Assembly (NCBI GenBank): GCA_964057225.1
Contig: OZ059896.1
Location: 18,100,501 to 18,164,500, forward strand
From: Auanema rhodensis
Lineage: Eukaryota > Nematoda > Chromadorea > Rhabditida > Rhabditidae
Direction: 5' to 3'
DNA: 64,000 nt
How positions within the stretch are numbered: the stretch's first letter is position 1; each line of letters begins with the position of its first letter. Positions 32,525 through 46,332 of this stretch are shown one piece after another. Under the pieces are notes generated by a model that saw nothing but the letters and a program-made list of their open reading frames with translations, did not search any database and was not told the origin of the DNA. Both the position numbers and the translations under genes were made by a program.

Positions 32525-35500
32525 TCATCTCATTTGATGTGGTATTGCATAGCTTGAAACTAAAAATAAAATTATTTGTTCTGTTAAAAACATTTGGAAA
32601 AAAAAAAGTTAAAACCTTACCTGATGAGCTGCTTACACGCCGTGTTACACCTGGAGTAGTATAGCTATTATTTGAAGAATCTGTGTATCCTGATGAATCT
32701 ATAAGAAAATTTTCTTTTTTTAATTAATTTTCAATTTGTTTTTGTAATTGATTTTTTCAAAAAAAAACTGCTGAATCTGACATCTAAACGTTCAAAAATA
32801 TTTTCTTTTAAATTTCTTTTCATTTTTTTGTTTAAAATTTCTTTTTTAAAATTGTATATATATATATACATATATACATATATCTTTGACTCTTATTTTC
32901 AAGAAAACTTGAAAACATACATGTTGTACCACTCATTGAGCTTGAACATACGGATCCACGATCAATAGAACGAATACATCTGAAAGAATTAAGAATTCTT
33001 CTATATTTCACATCTCTAGCATCATTAACGACAACTGACGAGAAGAAAAACCTTATATGTATGAGATAGGTTGATATGAAAATTGAAAAGATGAGTAGAA
33101 TTGCTGTACCCGCCCCTGCAATTGCAATTTGCCATCGTAAGAAACACATTGTGTCTTCAGAAACAACAGATGATGACATGAAGAATTCTGTAAAAATCTT
33201 ATGAACTTCTTTTCAAAAAAATTTTTTTTTCTTTGATCAATCGTTGATTAAAATTTCTTTTTAAATCTTTTTTCATCATAAATTTCAAAAGAATATAATT
33301 TGATCTTTTCAAAAATGTTCAATTGTTCTTCAAATTTTGTCATAAAATGTCCTTCTTTTCTTTGAACTTCATTTCAAATTACCATCTAAAGATTATTATC
33401 TTTCAAAATCTTACCCGGACGAGGTTTGCGTGGTTTTAACTTTTTCATGGGCGTTTCAACATTTTCAATAAACTTGGATGATTTTGTATCTTCTGGATCT
33501 AATACAGTTAGAGTTCCAGTCACAAAACTATGTTTTTCATTTTTTATTTTAATTTCTTCTTCTTCTTCATAATTTGTCTGAAATATTTTGAAAAATTAAA
33601 TTTTAAAAAAATCTTCTTTTTTCTTCTTCAATGTTTAATATTATTTGAAAAATAAATTAGAAAACTGTACTTCTTGCTGAGCATGAAGTCGAAAATCTGG
33701 TCTTAACCGACTCATCAATTGCTGAAGATCTTCTATTGATTGTCGTTTCTTACGTCCATGACTATTTCCACTTTTATGTGTTAAACCATCACATATAACC
33801 TAAAGAAATAATATAAATAAATTATTTTTTTTATTAAAAATTCATATCAGAATCTTTAAATATCAAATTTGATTATAAGATAACTAGCTAGTAAAACATG
33901 TCATTTCAATCTTCTTTTTTTTAATTTTTATATATTTTTTTTTAAATTAGAAACTTTTTTATATTTAAATTTAGACTATGACTACATTTTCATATAAAAA
34001 TTGTGTGATTATACCAAAACTCGCTCTTATTGGTGGTGATGTAGTTGATGATGTGGCTATTTTTATTAATGATCAAGGTACTATACAAGATATTAAGAAG
34101 GCTTCAACTGGAAATTTTGTAAATCAAACTGTTGTACAGCTTCCGGATGAAGTAATAAAGTTTATTTATAAATTATAGTTAATATAGTTAATGTTTTAGA
34201 TTCTTTTACCCGGCTTTATAAATGCTCATTCACATGCTTTTCATCGACATCTTCGTGGTCGAAGTGAAATTGGTGGAAAAGCTGCTGATACATTTTGGAA
34301 ATGGAGAGATAACATGTATGGATTAGTAGATGGAGTTACAAAAGAAATGCTTTATGAGGTTAGATTTGTACTTTGAATTTGAAATTTTTCAAAAAAGGAA
34401 TAGACAGATGAGCTTTATCTCATTTCAGTATTGTCGTGTAACATTTTTGGAAATGTTATCTGCAGGAATTACAACTGTCGGTGAATTTCATTATGTTCAT
34501 CATTCAGCTGATGGACGTTTTGATTTGGATTCAGTTGTTATTCAAGCTGCACAAGATGTTGGAATACGTTTAACCTTAATTCAAGTAATAATCTTTTTCA
34601 TATTTATCTTATACAAAAAAATTAAAATTTTGAAGACTTTGTATGAACGAGCTGGATTCGATAATGGTATAATACATCCAGTTCAAAATAATTTCTTTTC
34701 AAGTTATGAAGAATTCATGACAAATATGAATAAACTAATGAGAATTCATAATTCTGATACAGTTTCAATAGCTGTTGCTGGTTAGTGTTTTTCAATATGA
34801 AATATACAAAAGTAAATTCATCTTTCAGCTCATTCAACAAGAGGAGTCTGTTTCGAAAATATCGCAAAACTATATGAATATTCAAAGAAGAATGGCCTAG
34901 CTTTTCATATTCATCTAGAAGAACAACCAAAAGAAATACAAGATTGTCTTAAGTATACTCAGCTTAAAAAGGCTTGTTTTACTGATTTAGTGAAACATAC
35001 ATCATTCAAATAGGATCAAAAGTAAATGTCTGTTTCAGAGTCCATCTGATATTCTATTTGATTTACTTGATATTGGAAATAATTTCACTTCAGTTCATTC
35101 AACTTATACGTCTCCACCAAATATGAAACGATTTGCTCAACAAAGAGCTAATGTTTGTATTTGTCCATTGACTGAAGGTTTGAAAACATAGATTGATAAA
35201 TTCAAAACAAAATTTTAAAATTTAGGTTATTTGGGTGATGGAATACCTTTTGTACCTCCAAACTTAGATATTTCATTGGGAACAGATTGTAATAATCGTA
35301 TATGTTTCTTGGAAGAGATGAGATGGGCTTGTTACTCTCAACATGTAATATCTCTTTAATGCAATTTTCATACAAAGAATTTGTGTGATTCAGATGAAAA
35401 TGAATAGCCGAAGCGTAGCTGGATTATCAGCTCAAAGACTTGTGGAAGCTGCAACAATTGGTGGAGCCCGATCATTATGCTTAGAGCATAAAGTTGGAAC

Positions 35501-38500
35501 ACTTGAGGTAAATATCAAAGACAAGACGATATAATAATAAGCTTATTGGCATTCATAATAGGTTGGCAAGCAGTTTGATTGTGTGTCATTCGAATTATCG
35601 ACATGTGCTTTGAAAAATTGTCAAGAAACCCAAGAAATATTGGATTCACTTGTATTTGGATGCGGAAATCGTGAAATAAAACGAGTAATTGTAAATGGAA
35701 TCAATAGATATATTAATTAAAATAATATTTTTGTATCTTTTCTTTTCTTTTAAATTGTTATCATTATCATATAATATATATGAAGTTTGAAAATAGCGGC
35801 GGAAAAAAGAAAAAAAAGGTCTTACGTGGAAAAGACGTCATTTCTTCATTTATTGACATCAAAATCGGTTGTTTTAAGGACATAAGACATAAGGTGATAG
35901 GTATGATTGACTATTTGTATTTATCTATGAAAAGGGGGGGGGGGGTTGTACGACTGAATAGGGGGGTGAAAGATAAATCAAATGATTCTTTCTTATCATT
36001 CTCATCATACCACGTGTGAGCTTTTGATTTAAATTGTACGAAATAGATGATATTTCTCTTTTTAAGAAAAAAACAATTTTTCATTTTATTCTTACTTATA
36101 AATCATGATAAGTCAAGAATAAGAAGACGAATACGCAATAGGTTTCAAACATATTTCTTTAATTTTTCAAGTTATAAGGAGTTTCAAGTTTTTTTAATAA
36201 TAAAACTTAAATCTTTTTTTTTTGTTTTTTTCTTTCTTTAAGAACTTACCGGTTCACAACGATCAATACAAACATCGATAGTACACTTGATACGAACTCG
36301 ACGACTACCATCAAAACGAAAAACCTATAAATCATATTATTACTGCCTATAGTCTTAATAAGTTTAATTTAAGTTTAAAATATATGATATAGTTAAGTAT
36401 AAATAAGGTTCATAATTTTATTGCTTACTTTTAAGCGTGTAGAGTACGACTGATCAATATCTGAATCAACAACAGCATCTAATAATCTATTTTTTACTTT
36501 TTCTTCTGGACATCTGAAAAAAAGTTTAAATTTTTTATTATATACGTGAAATTTGTTTTTATAAATAAGAAAATATTTTAAAAACAAACCCTTGATGAAT
36601 TATTTTCAAAGGTTCAGGTTGGGGTTCAGAACCTCCTACTCTTTCAGCAACACATTCATTTATGAAGAAGCCTAAGCCTTCTTCTGGATTTAAAACTAAA
36701 GAAATAAAATAACATTCAAAGAATATAGATTGTAATCTAACCTGTCCAACGAAGCTCAACAACTTCACCTAATGGTACAATTGTCACAGGTTTACCACTT
36801 CGTAAAATTTCCATTTTAATTTTTTCAGATCGAGTTTCTTCTCGATCATTATTGGAAGATTTTTTTTCATCGTATTGTGGACGTAAGCTGAAAAGGTTTT
36901 TAAACATTTTTGTAAAAAAGTAAAAAGAGAGAGAGAGAGAGAGAGAAAGATATTTACCCTATACTATTAGTTTTTTCAATTAATTCTGTATAATCACATG
37001 TTATATTGAATACACGATCAGTTGATGTTAGAAGTAATGGTGATTCCATATCATTCCGTTGAACAACAACCATGAATGACCAATGAGATGGGCTCTATAG
37101 GTATTAGAATCTCAGTTACTGTACTTATGGATGACAAACCAGCTCAATGCCAGGACATCTCGGATCATTCTCATCACTATTAGGAAATGGAATATGTAAC
37201 GTTGATTTGGTTGTATTTTCAAATTCTGCTCGACATGTTGAAAAATGGTCCTAAACAGATTGTTTTTGCATATAACAGGTTGAAGAAGTGCGATACCTTA
37301 ATGAACATCGTGCCTGTTGTAGGATTTCCAAATTCAACTGAAACTGATATGCCTGACATTCTACATTCCGTTAAAAGTTCTGTAATTATAATAATTCATA
37401 TAGTTAACAGCAAATTATTGTCTAAAACTTACTTGCTTTAGTAGAATTTTCTGCTCGTTCATGAAAATCATTGTCATCATCAATTACAGTTTCTTCAGCT
37501 TGAGCTTGAACTTGGGACACCCTTTCTCCAACTTCATCATGATTCTAAACAGAATGATAGTACACTTAAGCTTATGCGATCATTTTTGATGTTACCTCTT
37601 GAATTATTTCATTATTTTCCTTTTCATCTACAAATTTTTGATTTGGTGCAGCTTGTGCAATAGGCTTATCAGTACTTGTAACCCGTATTTCATCTGGTGG
37701 AATAGGTATTGAATCACAAATCTAAAATTTAAAAACATTGAAAACAATTAGAAATTTTCCTATATCACTTTATCAAAATAATCCGAATTTTTATCAAATT
37801 TAAACGCATCCGGCTTTGAAAACTGTGAATATTCTGATAAATGACATGTATCCTGAAAATATAAACTTGAAATATTCCTTGTATTCGGGAACTGTACAGA
37901 AATTTTGAAGAAAGAAAGCATTTTGTTCTCGAAATAATGTCTTTTCACCTCTTGTTCGTATACAAATTCTTGAATTTAATTATACTTACATATCAAAGTT
38001 GTATTAACTAGTCAAATTCTCTGAACCACTTTATCCTTTTGACACAATAGGTAAAGATTCTAGTTTTAAGAAATAGAGAGAGAGAGACAGAGAGAAAGAG
38101 AGAAAAAGAGAGAGATAGAGAGAGAGAGAGAGGAACGGAGGAGACGAGGAATATCTTTACTTTCTCTTACATACAGTAATTGGAGGAAGAAGATGAATCG
38201 AAATGACAGCGAAATTTACTCGAAAAGGAAAAGTTGTCCTATATGTGAATAAGGAAGGGAAAGGTAGATTGACCTTTACCTCATAGTTAACTACTAATAC
38301 AAGTGAATTTCTTTTCACTTTCTCTATTATTTTCAATTAAGAAATATTTTATGGTTTTCTTATAAATCATCAATTGTTTCTTTTATTTGAAAATTTAAAA
38401 TAAACAAAAATTTAAAAATATATTAAACATACACTATTATAATCATAACTAATTGATGCACAATTAGCTCCTTCATCAATACATGAAGATAAACAATGAT

Positions 38501-38562
38501 GTACAGATCGTGTATTTATAACCTAAAATAAAAAATAAAATAATTCTCTCTATCCCTCTCTA

Positions 38563-38601
<39 letters not shown>

Positions 38602-41137
38602 CTCTATCTAAGTTACCTTATAAGGTGGAAAGTCAATTCGATGACTTTTCACTTGCTCATATGATGTATCAATACATCGTACAGTACCTAAATATAATTT
38701 AATTAATATTAAAAATTTAAAAATAATTTTACTATTTAAACAAATTTTTTGAAAATATTCTCCATTAGATATTGGATTTAAATTAAAATTATTTGTTGTG
38801 CCTGAAGATTTCGAGGTTTTTGCTGTAAATGGGTTCATATCAGCTGACAGATGACATTCTTCTTTTGATGCTGTATATACAAATGAATGACATGGAAATT
38901 TGTCTTCACCAATAATATTAGCCTAAATCATAAAGTTTATCTAAAAGTTTATAAAAAAGTTTTGAAACATACAGCACAAAGAGCTTTACATTCATCTGCA
39001 CTCATACTTTCAATAATAACATCTTTTTCTGCTGATAATAGATAATCTTCTGATCTTAACCAATGAATAGATGAACATGAAACTAAAAATAAATAATAAT
39101 ATTTAGACCTTTAAAAATATTTTTGTTACCATCAATACAAATATTTTCAAAATAATCAACTAATTGATCTTGTATATCAATTCTAAAATAAATTTAATTT
39201 TTAAAAATAAAAATAAATTTTTTTACTTAAACAGATGTGGATAATTATCTTTTGTTGCTCGATTCATAATACATTCACCAGTTTCATAGAAATACATAAC
39301 TGATGTACATGAAGAACTTAATGTTTCTTGTTCTTTTAAGCATTTCGATAAACATTCTGATAATCCATCTGTTGTTATTACCTAAAATATTTAATTTTCT
39401 TTCCACAATACTTTATTTCTTTCAAAATAAACAAAGAAAATGAAAGTATTTAGGTTTTGAAATGGATATACTTCTATGCTTACCGTCATTGATAATCCAA
39501 TTAACATGCTTTGTGGATATCTTTCAAAGGTATATGGTGATGGACAAAGAAATTCTTCTAAAAAATAGAATTTCTTATGAATTGTAAATGAAAAACTAGT
39601 TGTACCATCTATACAAACTTGTTGAAAATAGGATAAAGTTGGATCTGTAGCTTTAGCTAATACCGATGGACCAATTGGTTGACCATTTTCCTCATGTAAT
39701 GAACATTCCCTTGTTAATGAATCATATTCAAAAGAAGAACATTTATGTCCCTAAAATATATTCAAAAAAGTATTGGAAATTAAGAAAATTTCTTTTATTT
39801 TGAGAAAAATTAACTTAATTTACAGGTTAAATAATGATTTTTCAAGGTTAATGGTCATCTTATGTTGATTCAAGAACACATAATGTGTTTGTTTGTTTGT
39901 TTGTTTGTTTAATTTTTCAAAAATAAAGAAACAAACTTTAATTTCTTGTGTACATGAATCTGCACAACTATTTAATGAAACATCTTTAATAGTATGAATA
40001 GCAAATTCCATTAAACGAGTACCAGCACTTCGTAGATATGTTGTTGCATTTAAGCCATTACATGATGTTCCTATAATCATTTTTTTTATATTTTAATTTT
40101 AAATCTTTTGTTTTTCTTCTCTCTCTCTCTTTCGCTTTCTCTCTCTCTCTTTTTCTCTTGTTCTCTCTCTCTATTTTCTTTTAAAATCTATGTCTATTAA
40201 CTATTTGTTATATTGTCTCTTAATAATAAATTATGTTTGTACAACATGTATTTTTCAATTTTTATGTAACTGTACTTGTATTAAAGATTTTCATTTATTT
40301 CCTTAATTCTTATTTTTAAAATAATAAAATAATAATATTTATAAAATTATTTATTTTGTGCATTGTTTATTTGTATATTATACACGTCAATACATTTATA
40401 TTCTACACGATTTTTCGATTAAAATTCCTTTTTGTGTTTCAACCTATGAATGCCAAAGAGGGTTGAATATATGATGGTATAGTATGTTGTGAGGGGGTAG
40501 AGGGGATTGGATGATTTAAGAGAGAAGAAGAAGGAAAAGTGAAGAATTTCTTTGTTTTTATTCAAACAATGCATGAGCAGCATTAGTTATAAGAAAGTTT
40601 CACAATTTTCTAAATAATAGGAAATTTTGGCAAGAAAATCAGCCTAGATTAACTGAGTAATTAAGTAGAGAAGACAAGAATATATTGGATGAAATGAAGA
40701 AGAGTATAGAGAGAATATATGAGTGAAATAACAAGTAAAAATGTTTTTTTGTTTTAAATAGAGATAGATTTGAATAGGCTAGAAAACAATTTGAGATCTA
40801 TTGTTCAGGTTTTGAGGGAGGGAGGGGTTGGGGGGGGGGAGGGTGTTTGACAAGGAGAAGGGAAATAGGGAGATGAGCTGTATGGAGCACAGGGCCCGGA
40901 GAGAAATACATGTGAAATGGTGGAACGGGACGATGGGCTGAGAAAAGAGTTGTAATTGGTGATAGTAAAAGATATTATAGAATGGATGGACTGTGGGACG
41001 AGTGTACACGACTTTAAGATTTCTTAGAAATTCCCGCTTTCACGCATTTTACATATTTTGTTTATTAGATTAAAAAAAGTCATACCAGATACGGAATAAA
41101 TAATTACTAAATAGCAGAATAGTATTGATTTTAACAT
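32525..41137 (-). CDS. PAN/apple + zona pellucida transmembrane protein (NOAH/NompA type)
   Basis: Apical extracellular-matrix protein of epidermis; NOAH-1/-2 of C. elegans and NompA of Drosophila share this plan and organise cuticle attachment. Twenty-six exons keep frame over about 912 residues: 41086-41137, 39937-40070, 39606-39750, 39484-39557, 39227-39381, 39130-39182, 38973-39082, 38733-38922, 38617-38687, 38433-38522, 37769-37852, 37596-37721, 37433-37544, 37297-37379, 37140-37250, 36958-37094, 36742-36887, 36590-36695, 36429-36513, 36250-36324, 33671-33799, 33415-33577, 33052-33187, 32921-32979, 32621-32698 and 32525-32559. Order: signal peptide (MLKSILFCYLVIIYSVS), four PAN modules each ending YF..[IV]C[IL], acidic linker, ZP domain beginning LLTECRMSGISVSVEF and including TSTDRVFNITCDY, furin-like site RKKR after the last ZP cysteines, transmembrane helix (IAGAGTAILLIFSIFI) and a Ser-rich cytoplasmic tail. 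The 2.45-kb intron 33800-36249 contains another gene on the opposite strand. Confidence 0.5.
33978..35720 (+). CDS. Formiminoglutamate deiminase-like amidohydrolase (HutF type), nested gene
   Basis: Predicted metal-dependent hydrolase of the amidohydrolase superfamily. The bacterial HutF enzymes it resembles deiminate N-formimino-L-glutamate in histidine breakdown. Exons: 33978-34151, 34200-34358, 34429-34584, 34636-34780, 34830-about 34969, about 35041-35177, 35226-35344, 35394-35507 and 35562-35720, roughly 440 residues. Motifs: LLPGFINAHSHAFHRHLRGR with the HxH metal pair, FLEMLSAGITTVGEFHYVHH, AHSTRGVCF, FHIHLEEQPKEI with metal and substrate residues, VHSTYTSPP, CPLTEGYLGDGI, SLGTDCNNR with the catalytic Asp, and LSAQRLVEAATIGGARSL. 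The junction between the fifth and sixth exons has two possible solutions. ATG 33978 is three bases after a TTTAG acceptor. The gene is complete and lies wholly inside an intron of the PAN/ZP gene on the other strand. Substrate is inferred from family only. Confidence 0.5.
35780..36249. other. Intronic spacer between the nested gene and the next PAN/ZP exon
   Basis: Contains a G-run (about 35936-35946) and T-rich DNA. The open frame 35780-36019 is Lys/Gly-rich without splice support and is considered chance. Confidence 0.5.
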
Positions 41138-42799
41138 GTGAATCAGCTAAAAGTGGAATATGAATTGCTACTCTTGGTGGTAGACTTGAATTCAGATTCT
41201 GGTTTTAAGCAGAGATTCAAATGTAGACCTGATGATGATGATGATTGGATTGAAGATATTCTTCAAATGATAATAATAGTTAGAAGATTGAATGAGAATG
41301 AAAGTCCTAGAATATACTGAGAGGAAAGAATATTGAAAGAGAGAGTTCGTCTTTCAGACTACTTACTCAAATTTCAGAAGGTGAAATGGATCGTTTCAAA
41401 ACGCTAGTAAGAAGATGAGGAAAAGGAGGTCGATGAAACCTTTTCCTCATTGGAAGACAACCCACTCAGAATTTGTGAGTCAGAATCGTTTGACCGTCGA
41501 ACGGTAATGACAGTTGACCGCAGGTGACGGCTAACCAGATAGGTATAGCTCGCCACCGTCATTCATTGGCCAATGTCTAGCATCTTGTCTCATCTCCGAT
41601 TTATAATTACCTCATTCACGTCGTTCTTCGTCATCAGAAGGCGACACCGATGAAGTAAGAACAAAGTTGAGATTGAAAGCAAGAAAAGAGGACAAAGAGT
41701 TGAAGGGATAGGATTGAAGGTATAAGTAGATAGATAGATAGATAGAGAAACAAATCATCATCATCATGTTCATTTGAGAAAAAACTCTGCGAAAAGTATA
41801 AATAACTTATAATTTTGAGAAAAATTTAGAAAAAATGGAAGAAAAATTGACATCGAGGGCAAGGTAAGAGCGAGAATTTCAAAGAATTCGAAGAAAGGTG
41901 TGTGATAAGATAATAAGTTGGGAGGTAAGGGGGATTGGGGGAAGTATTTAATCAAATAAAATAAAAAGAAAATATTATGAATACAGTAAATACATCAAAT
42001 AGTATATATCAGTGTGTTAACTGAACCCATGTACATTATAAGTGTTAGTATTAATCACCGGTTTTCTAAAGAAATAATGATAATAATTATGGTTTAAATT
42101 ACAAAGAATGAACAATTAAATATATGTATATATTAGTATATATAAATATATTTTTTTTGAAAATCAAAAATTAAAACATGTACCAAATACGGAAAGAACT
42201 TCAGGTAGTGGGGGAGGGGGGAGACGAAGGGAAAACGGGAGAAGAATTGTTGGTACAACTTAGGAATCAATTGAAAATACTCCGGAAGAAGGGAAAGGCT
42301 GGACAGCTTGAACAATTGAAGGCATAATCAAAAAAAAATGTGTGAGAAAAATAACGTCAAGACTGTCCATGTACAGATGTCGTGAGAATAATCATCTGAG
42401 TCGGAAAACGACAACAGACAACCCGATTTAGAGTTAAGAAGATGCGTCAGAAACTTGCTCATGAAGCAAAAGACGAGGTGAGATGACAGATAGATGTGAA
42501 TCTGAATCTGTAACTCAATGAAAACAACGATAAGATAGAATTCTTATGGAGAATTGCAGGAACACAGTAAAAACAAACAAAAAAAATTAAATACGAAGAA
42601 TGCATATCTGATGGACTCTGCGGTTGTTGTATGTTGCAACTTCCAGAGAGAACTTCGGCAGCTAAATGTGGTGTCACAGGAGTGTATATAGTATATATAT
42701 ACTAGTTTGAGATATTAACTAGATACATAAGAAGACAAATTACAGAATGTGATCTGCCATTCATACATTGATGTTAGACAATGATTTAACAATAGATTC
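41138..42799. other. Intergenic region upstream of the PAN/ZP gene
   Basis: Holds the presumed promoter of the PAN/ZP gene. The stretch 41450-41650 is the least AT-rich and may be regulatory. Several G-rich runs (about 40820-40850 and 42200-42225) occur nearby. The open frames here (41138-41320, 41770-41955, 42133-42315 and 42459-42677) have no splice support. Confidence 0.5.
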
Positions 42800-45700
42800 T
42801 TAAACTAGCATTGTCTCAGCCTTAATCTCATATTGTGGAGTTATGGATGGCATTGATGTAAGCAAGCTGCTTGGAAAGAATCCCGAAAATAAGCCTGGCT
42901 GTGCAGCACTTAAAGGCTGTGGTGCTGGAAGGCTGGTTGGCTGATTTAAGGATGATGTTGGTGGCTGCAATCCTGCTGCTAAGGATAAAAGATGTGTGAG
43001 ATCTGGCTGCTGATGATGAACTGCTGGTGGTGGTGGAGCTGGAGCCTGTACAACCTGTGCCTGCGTTGTTGTTGCTGAGTTCAGTTGATTCAGAAGCAGT
43101 TGAGTATTCAGTAGTTGCTGGGAAAGGGATGAGTGTTGCATCAGATCAGCTTGAACATTGTTACATAACAAGCTTTTAAGTAATAACGACGTCAAGGGAT
43201 TCTGTGCAGTTGCCTGAGCCTGAAGAGGATCGGCAGGTGGTATAGGTTGTTGCTTGATTGGTACTGAGAAGGCCGATGACAACGACTCAGGCATGAGTAC
43301 ATCGTTGATACAGGGAGCCTTGGTTGCAGTTAATGGACCGAAATCATTGGAAGATTGTTTGATCTGAAAGAAATATATTGTAGAGCTTTTCCCGCTTAAT
43401 ATATATTTACCTCAGGATTACAGAAGGTTTGTGGTCGGAAGGATTGTAAGTTCAAAGCATTTACACCTGAAAGATCACCAAGTATAGCCAAGTTGTCTTG
43501 AGTAACTTGGTTATGACTGGAGATTACCGGTAAATAGGTGGCAGCTTGAGGAATATCTAAAAAACACAAATTATCAGAAAATCATCATTCAGTCGATAAT
43601 AATAAATAAAAGCTTAAACTTACTTTCAGTCATTCCAGCATATAAATGTGTCGTCTTTTTGCGTGAATCTTCTGACGATGAATCTGAATCTGTGTCGACA
43701 TTGATTGTATTTTCTGATTGCATTTGTTCCAAATATTGTTGGCAATGTTCCATATGAATTTTCAATCCAACTTTCTGAGCATAACTCTTACCACATCCGG
43801 TACATGAATAACTGAAATAAATCAAAATAAGCATTAAAATAGTATAATAATTGATAAAAGGGTAGGATAAAGGGTATTTAAAAGGGAAATTTAATGAAAA
43901 AAAACTAAAAATGTTGTTTTAGATATGGAAAACTAACGGCTTTTCTCCGGTATGTACTCGCAAATGGACCAGCATATTGCCCTGATTAGGGAAAGTTCTC
44001 TCGCAGTATTTGCAGCTAAAATTTCAAAAAAAAACTTGATGAAAGAAGTTTGTTGAGCTTTTGTTTTTATTTTGGAAGTTTGGAGAGAGGTTCGACGATG
44101 TTTATGAGGGTATTTGATGAACATAATATTTTAGTTTTGTGGTCAGATTAATACAAAATATTAGGATGAACTTGCCTGAAGGGTCGTTCGCCTGTATGTA
44201 ATCTCATATGTACTGATAAGCTGCTGGCATATGGGAAACGCTGTCCACAGAATTTGCAGAGGTACTCCATTTTCTTTCCATTTTTAGCTGATGTAGGTGT
44301 CATGCCATCATCCATTTTCATATTATTATTATTATTAACATTATTATTATTTGCTGCTGGGCTGGTAGTGCTGGACGCTGTTGTGGAGCCAGCTGATGAG
44401 CTGGTCAAAGATGATGTTGTGCCGCATACATCTATGTGGTCCTCGGATGAAGTAGATGAGTTGGAGCGTACAGAGCAGGCTGATGATGAGAGATGACTCT
44501 GTGACGATGAAGTGCTACTGTTGCTGCCATGAGTAGCTTCATGAGCAGTCAATTGTGATTTCTGGAAAAAGGAGATGCTTCTGTTTGATCACTAATGATA
44601 GTACCTGAATGAAGCTTTTGCCACACGTCAAACAGTTGTATGGACGTTCACCCGTATGTGTTCGTTCATGGGACTGTAAGTTTCCCTGACTAGCGAACTT
44701 CTTAACACAGTATCGACAATGATATGGACGTTCACCGGTATGTGTTCGTACATGAACCTTAAAAAATGAATTTATTTAAGCTCAAGTTTATTTGAAGTTA
44801 AAGTTTTTATGAAATTTAGATGAAAAGATTTACCTGTAGACTACCAGCATAGGCGAAGCTCCTATTGCAGATATTGCATATATGCTTACGTTCAGTTTGC
44901 TCATGTACCTGCTTAACATGAAGTTTTAAATAATTTTTTAATGTAAATGTCTTTGGACACTTCTGACACTGAAATTTAGAAAAATGAAGTATTGATTGAT
45001 TATCGATTAAACAAACCTTAAAAGCTTTATCTCCATGAGTTTTCTTATGCGTGTAAAGTGCTGATGGTGATGATAAGCATTTGAAACATTTTGGGCACTC
45101 GTAGTTACGTATACCTAGATGAGCACTCTTCTCATGTACAGTCTTTGTACCGTATTGTGCGAATGTTTTTTCACAATATTTACATTTATATCTAAAATAA
45201 ATTATTTAATATAATACATATTTAATAATTTTAATTTAAAAACAAAAGAAGAAAAGCTGAAAACTTACGGTTTTTCTCCAGTATGTGTGCGCTCATGAAC
45301 TTGTAATGTTGCCTTTTGAGCAAATTTCTTTTCGCAATAATGACAACTGAATGGCTTTTCACCAGTATGACATCTCTTATGTGATTCAAGAATTGATAAG
45401 TATGGAAAAGCTTTTCCACACATCTCGCATACATGTCTCTTCTCGATTCCGGCTGAGCCAGATACACTGTGGTTTGAAACTGTTGAAGCAGATGACTGAA
45501 ACAAAAACAAGAAAATGCAACATTCAAATCATTGTTTGTGCTTTACCTCAGCTGAGCTGTGAGGACTTTCTGATGGGGGAATCATCGGAACCAATTGAAT
45601 TGGTGATGTGCTGGGAATAGAATTTCGCTGGGGCGAGGAACCTTCTGAGCTGGATGTATCACTGCACAACTGGAAAAAGGAAGGCAATTTTCAACAAAAA

Positions 45701-46332
45701 GCGACAAAAAAATTGAAATTTGAATGTTCGTTAAGTTTAAAATAAGTTAAGAAAGTTCATTTTATTTCTTTTATCTGTCATTTTCATTTTAATTTTTTTC
45801 ATAAATGAAAAACTAACAAACTCACAAACTTTTCTTTTCCAATCTCTCAATCTCTTCATCTTTCTAACTCTTCTTCTCGCTATTCTTTTCATCTTTTTTT
45901 TAATTGTCTAAAGCTTTTTCGATGGCACAAAAACTTTTTTTGTATCGAAAATTGCGTCTAGATAGAGAATTTGTGTTGAAAGTGCAGCAAAAAACGTTAA
46001 AAAAAAATTTTTGTTTGATATACAAACAAACGTGTGTAGATGAGGATTGATGGTTCGTATGTAACTGTTTTATCTCATTCACTAACCATTTCTGCTCCAT
46101 CTAACTCTTCATCTTCTTCATCAACATGTAAATTTTCGTCACTATCCACATCATCTACGTCTTCATCTTCTTCATCATCATCTTCTTCTTCTTCCAATTC
46201 ATCATCACCTTCAATTTCTTCATCTTCTTCAAGCTCTTTGATGTTCATCTTCAGATTTTCTTCATCTTCCTCTTTCATTGAGCAAGAGGTTGATGATAAC
46301 TGTTCTACGATCATCTGATATGCTCGTCTGTT
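42800..46332 (-). CDS. C2H2 zinc-finger transcription factor, 5' exons not found
   Basis: Eleven exons join in one frame to about 806 residues: 46087-46332, 45547-45669, 45269-45495, 45017-45191, 44834-44968, 44605-44757, 44176-44561, 43938-44015, 43624-43811, 43411-43556 and 42800-43363. The first visible exon starts [11 protein letters not shown] after a TTTTAG acceptor, so at least one exon lies upstream. It encodes a long Glu/Asp run. A Ser/Pro-rich part follows, then ten C2H2 fingers with TGEKP/TGERP linkers, interrupted between fingers 8 and 9 by a Ser/Thr/Asn-rich insert of about 85 residues, and an eleventh of C2HC type ([15 protein letters not shown]). The C-terminus is Gln/Leu/Pro-rich, typical of activation or repression regions. 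The intron after 44176 uses a GC donor (AG|GCAAGT). A sequence-specific nuclear DNA-binding protein; I cannot assign the orthologue. Confidence 0.5.

Noticed and set aside
35780-36019. 79-residue frame after the HutF-like gene
   Set aside because: It includes a poly-G run and poly-Lys, lacks splice support, and lies in an intron.
46040-46318. 92-residue Ser-rich plus-strand frame
   Set aside because: Antisense of the acidic Glu/Asp exon of the zinc-finger gene.
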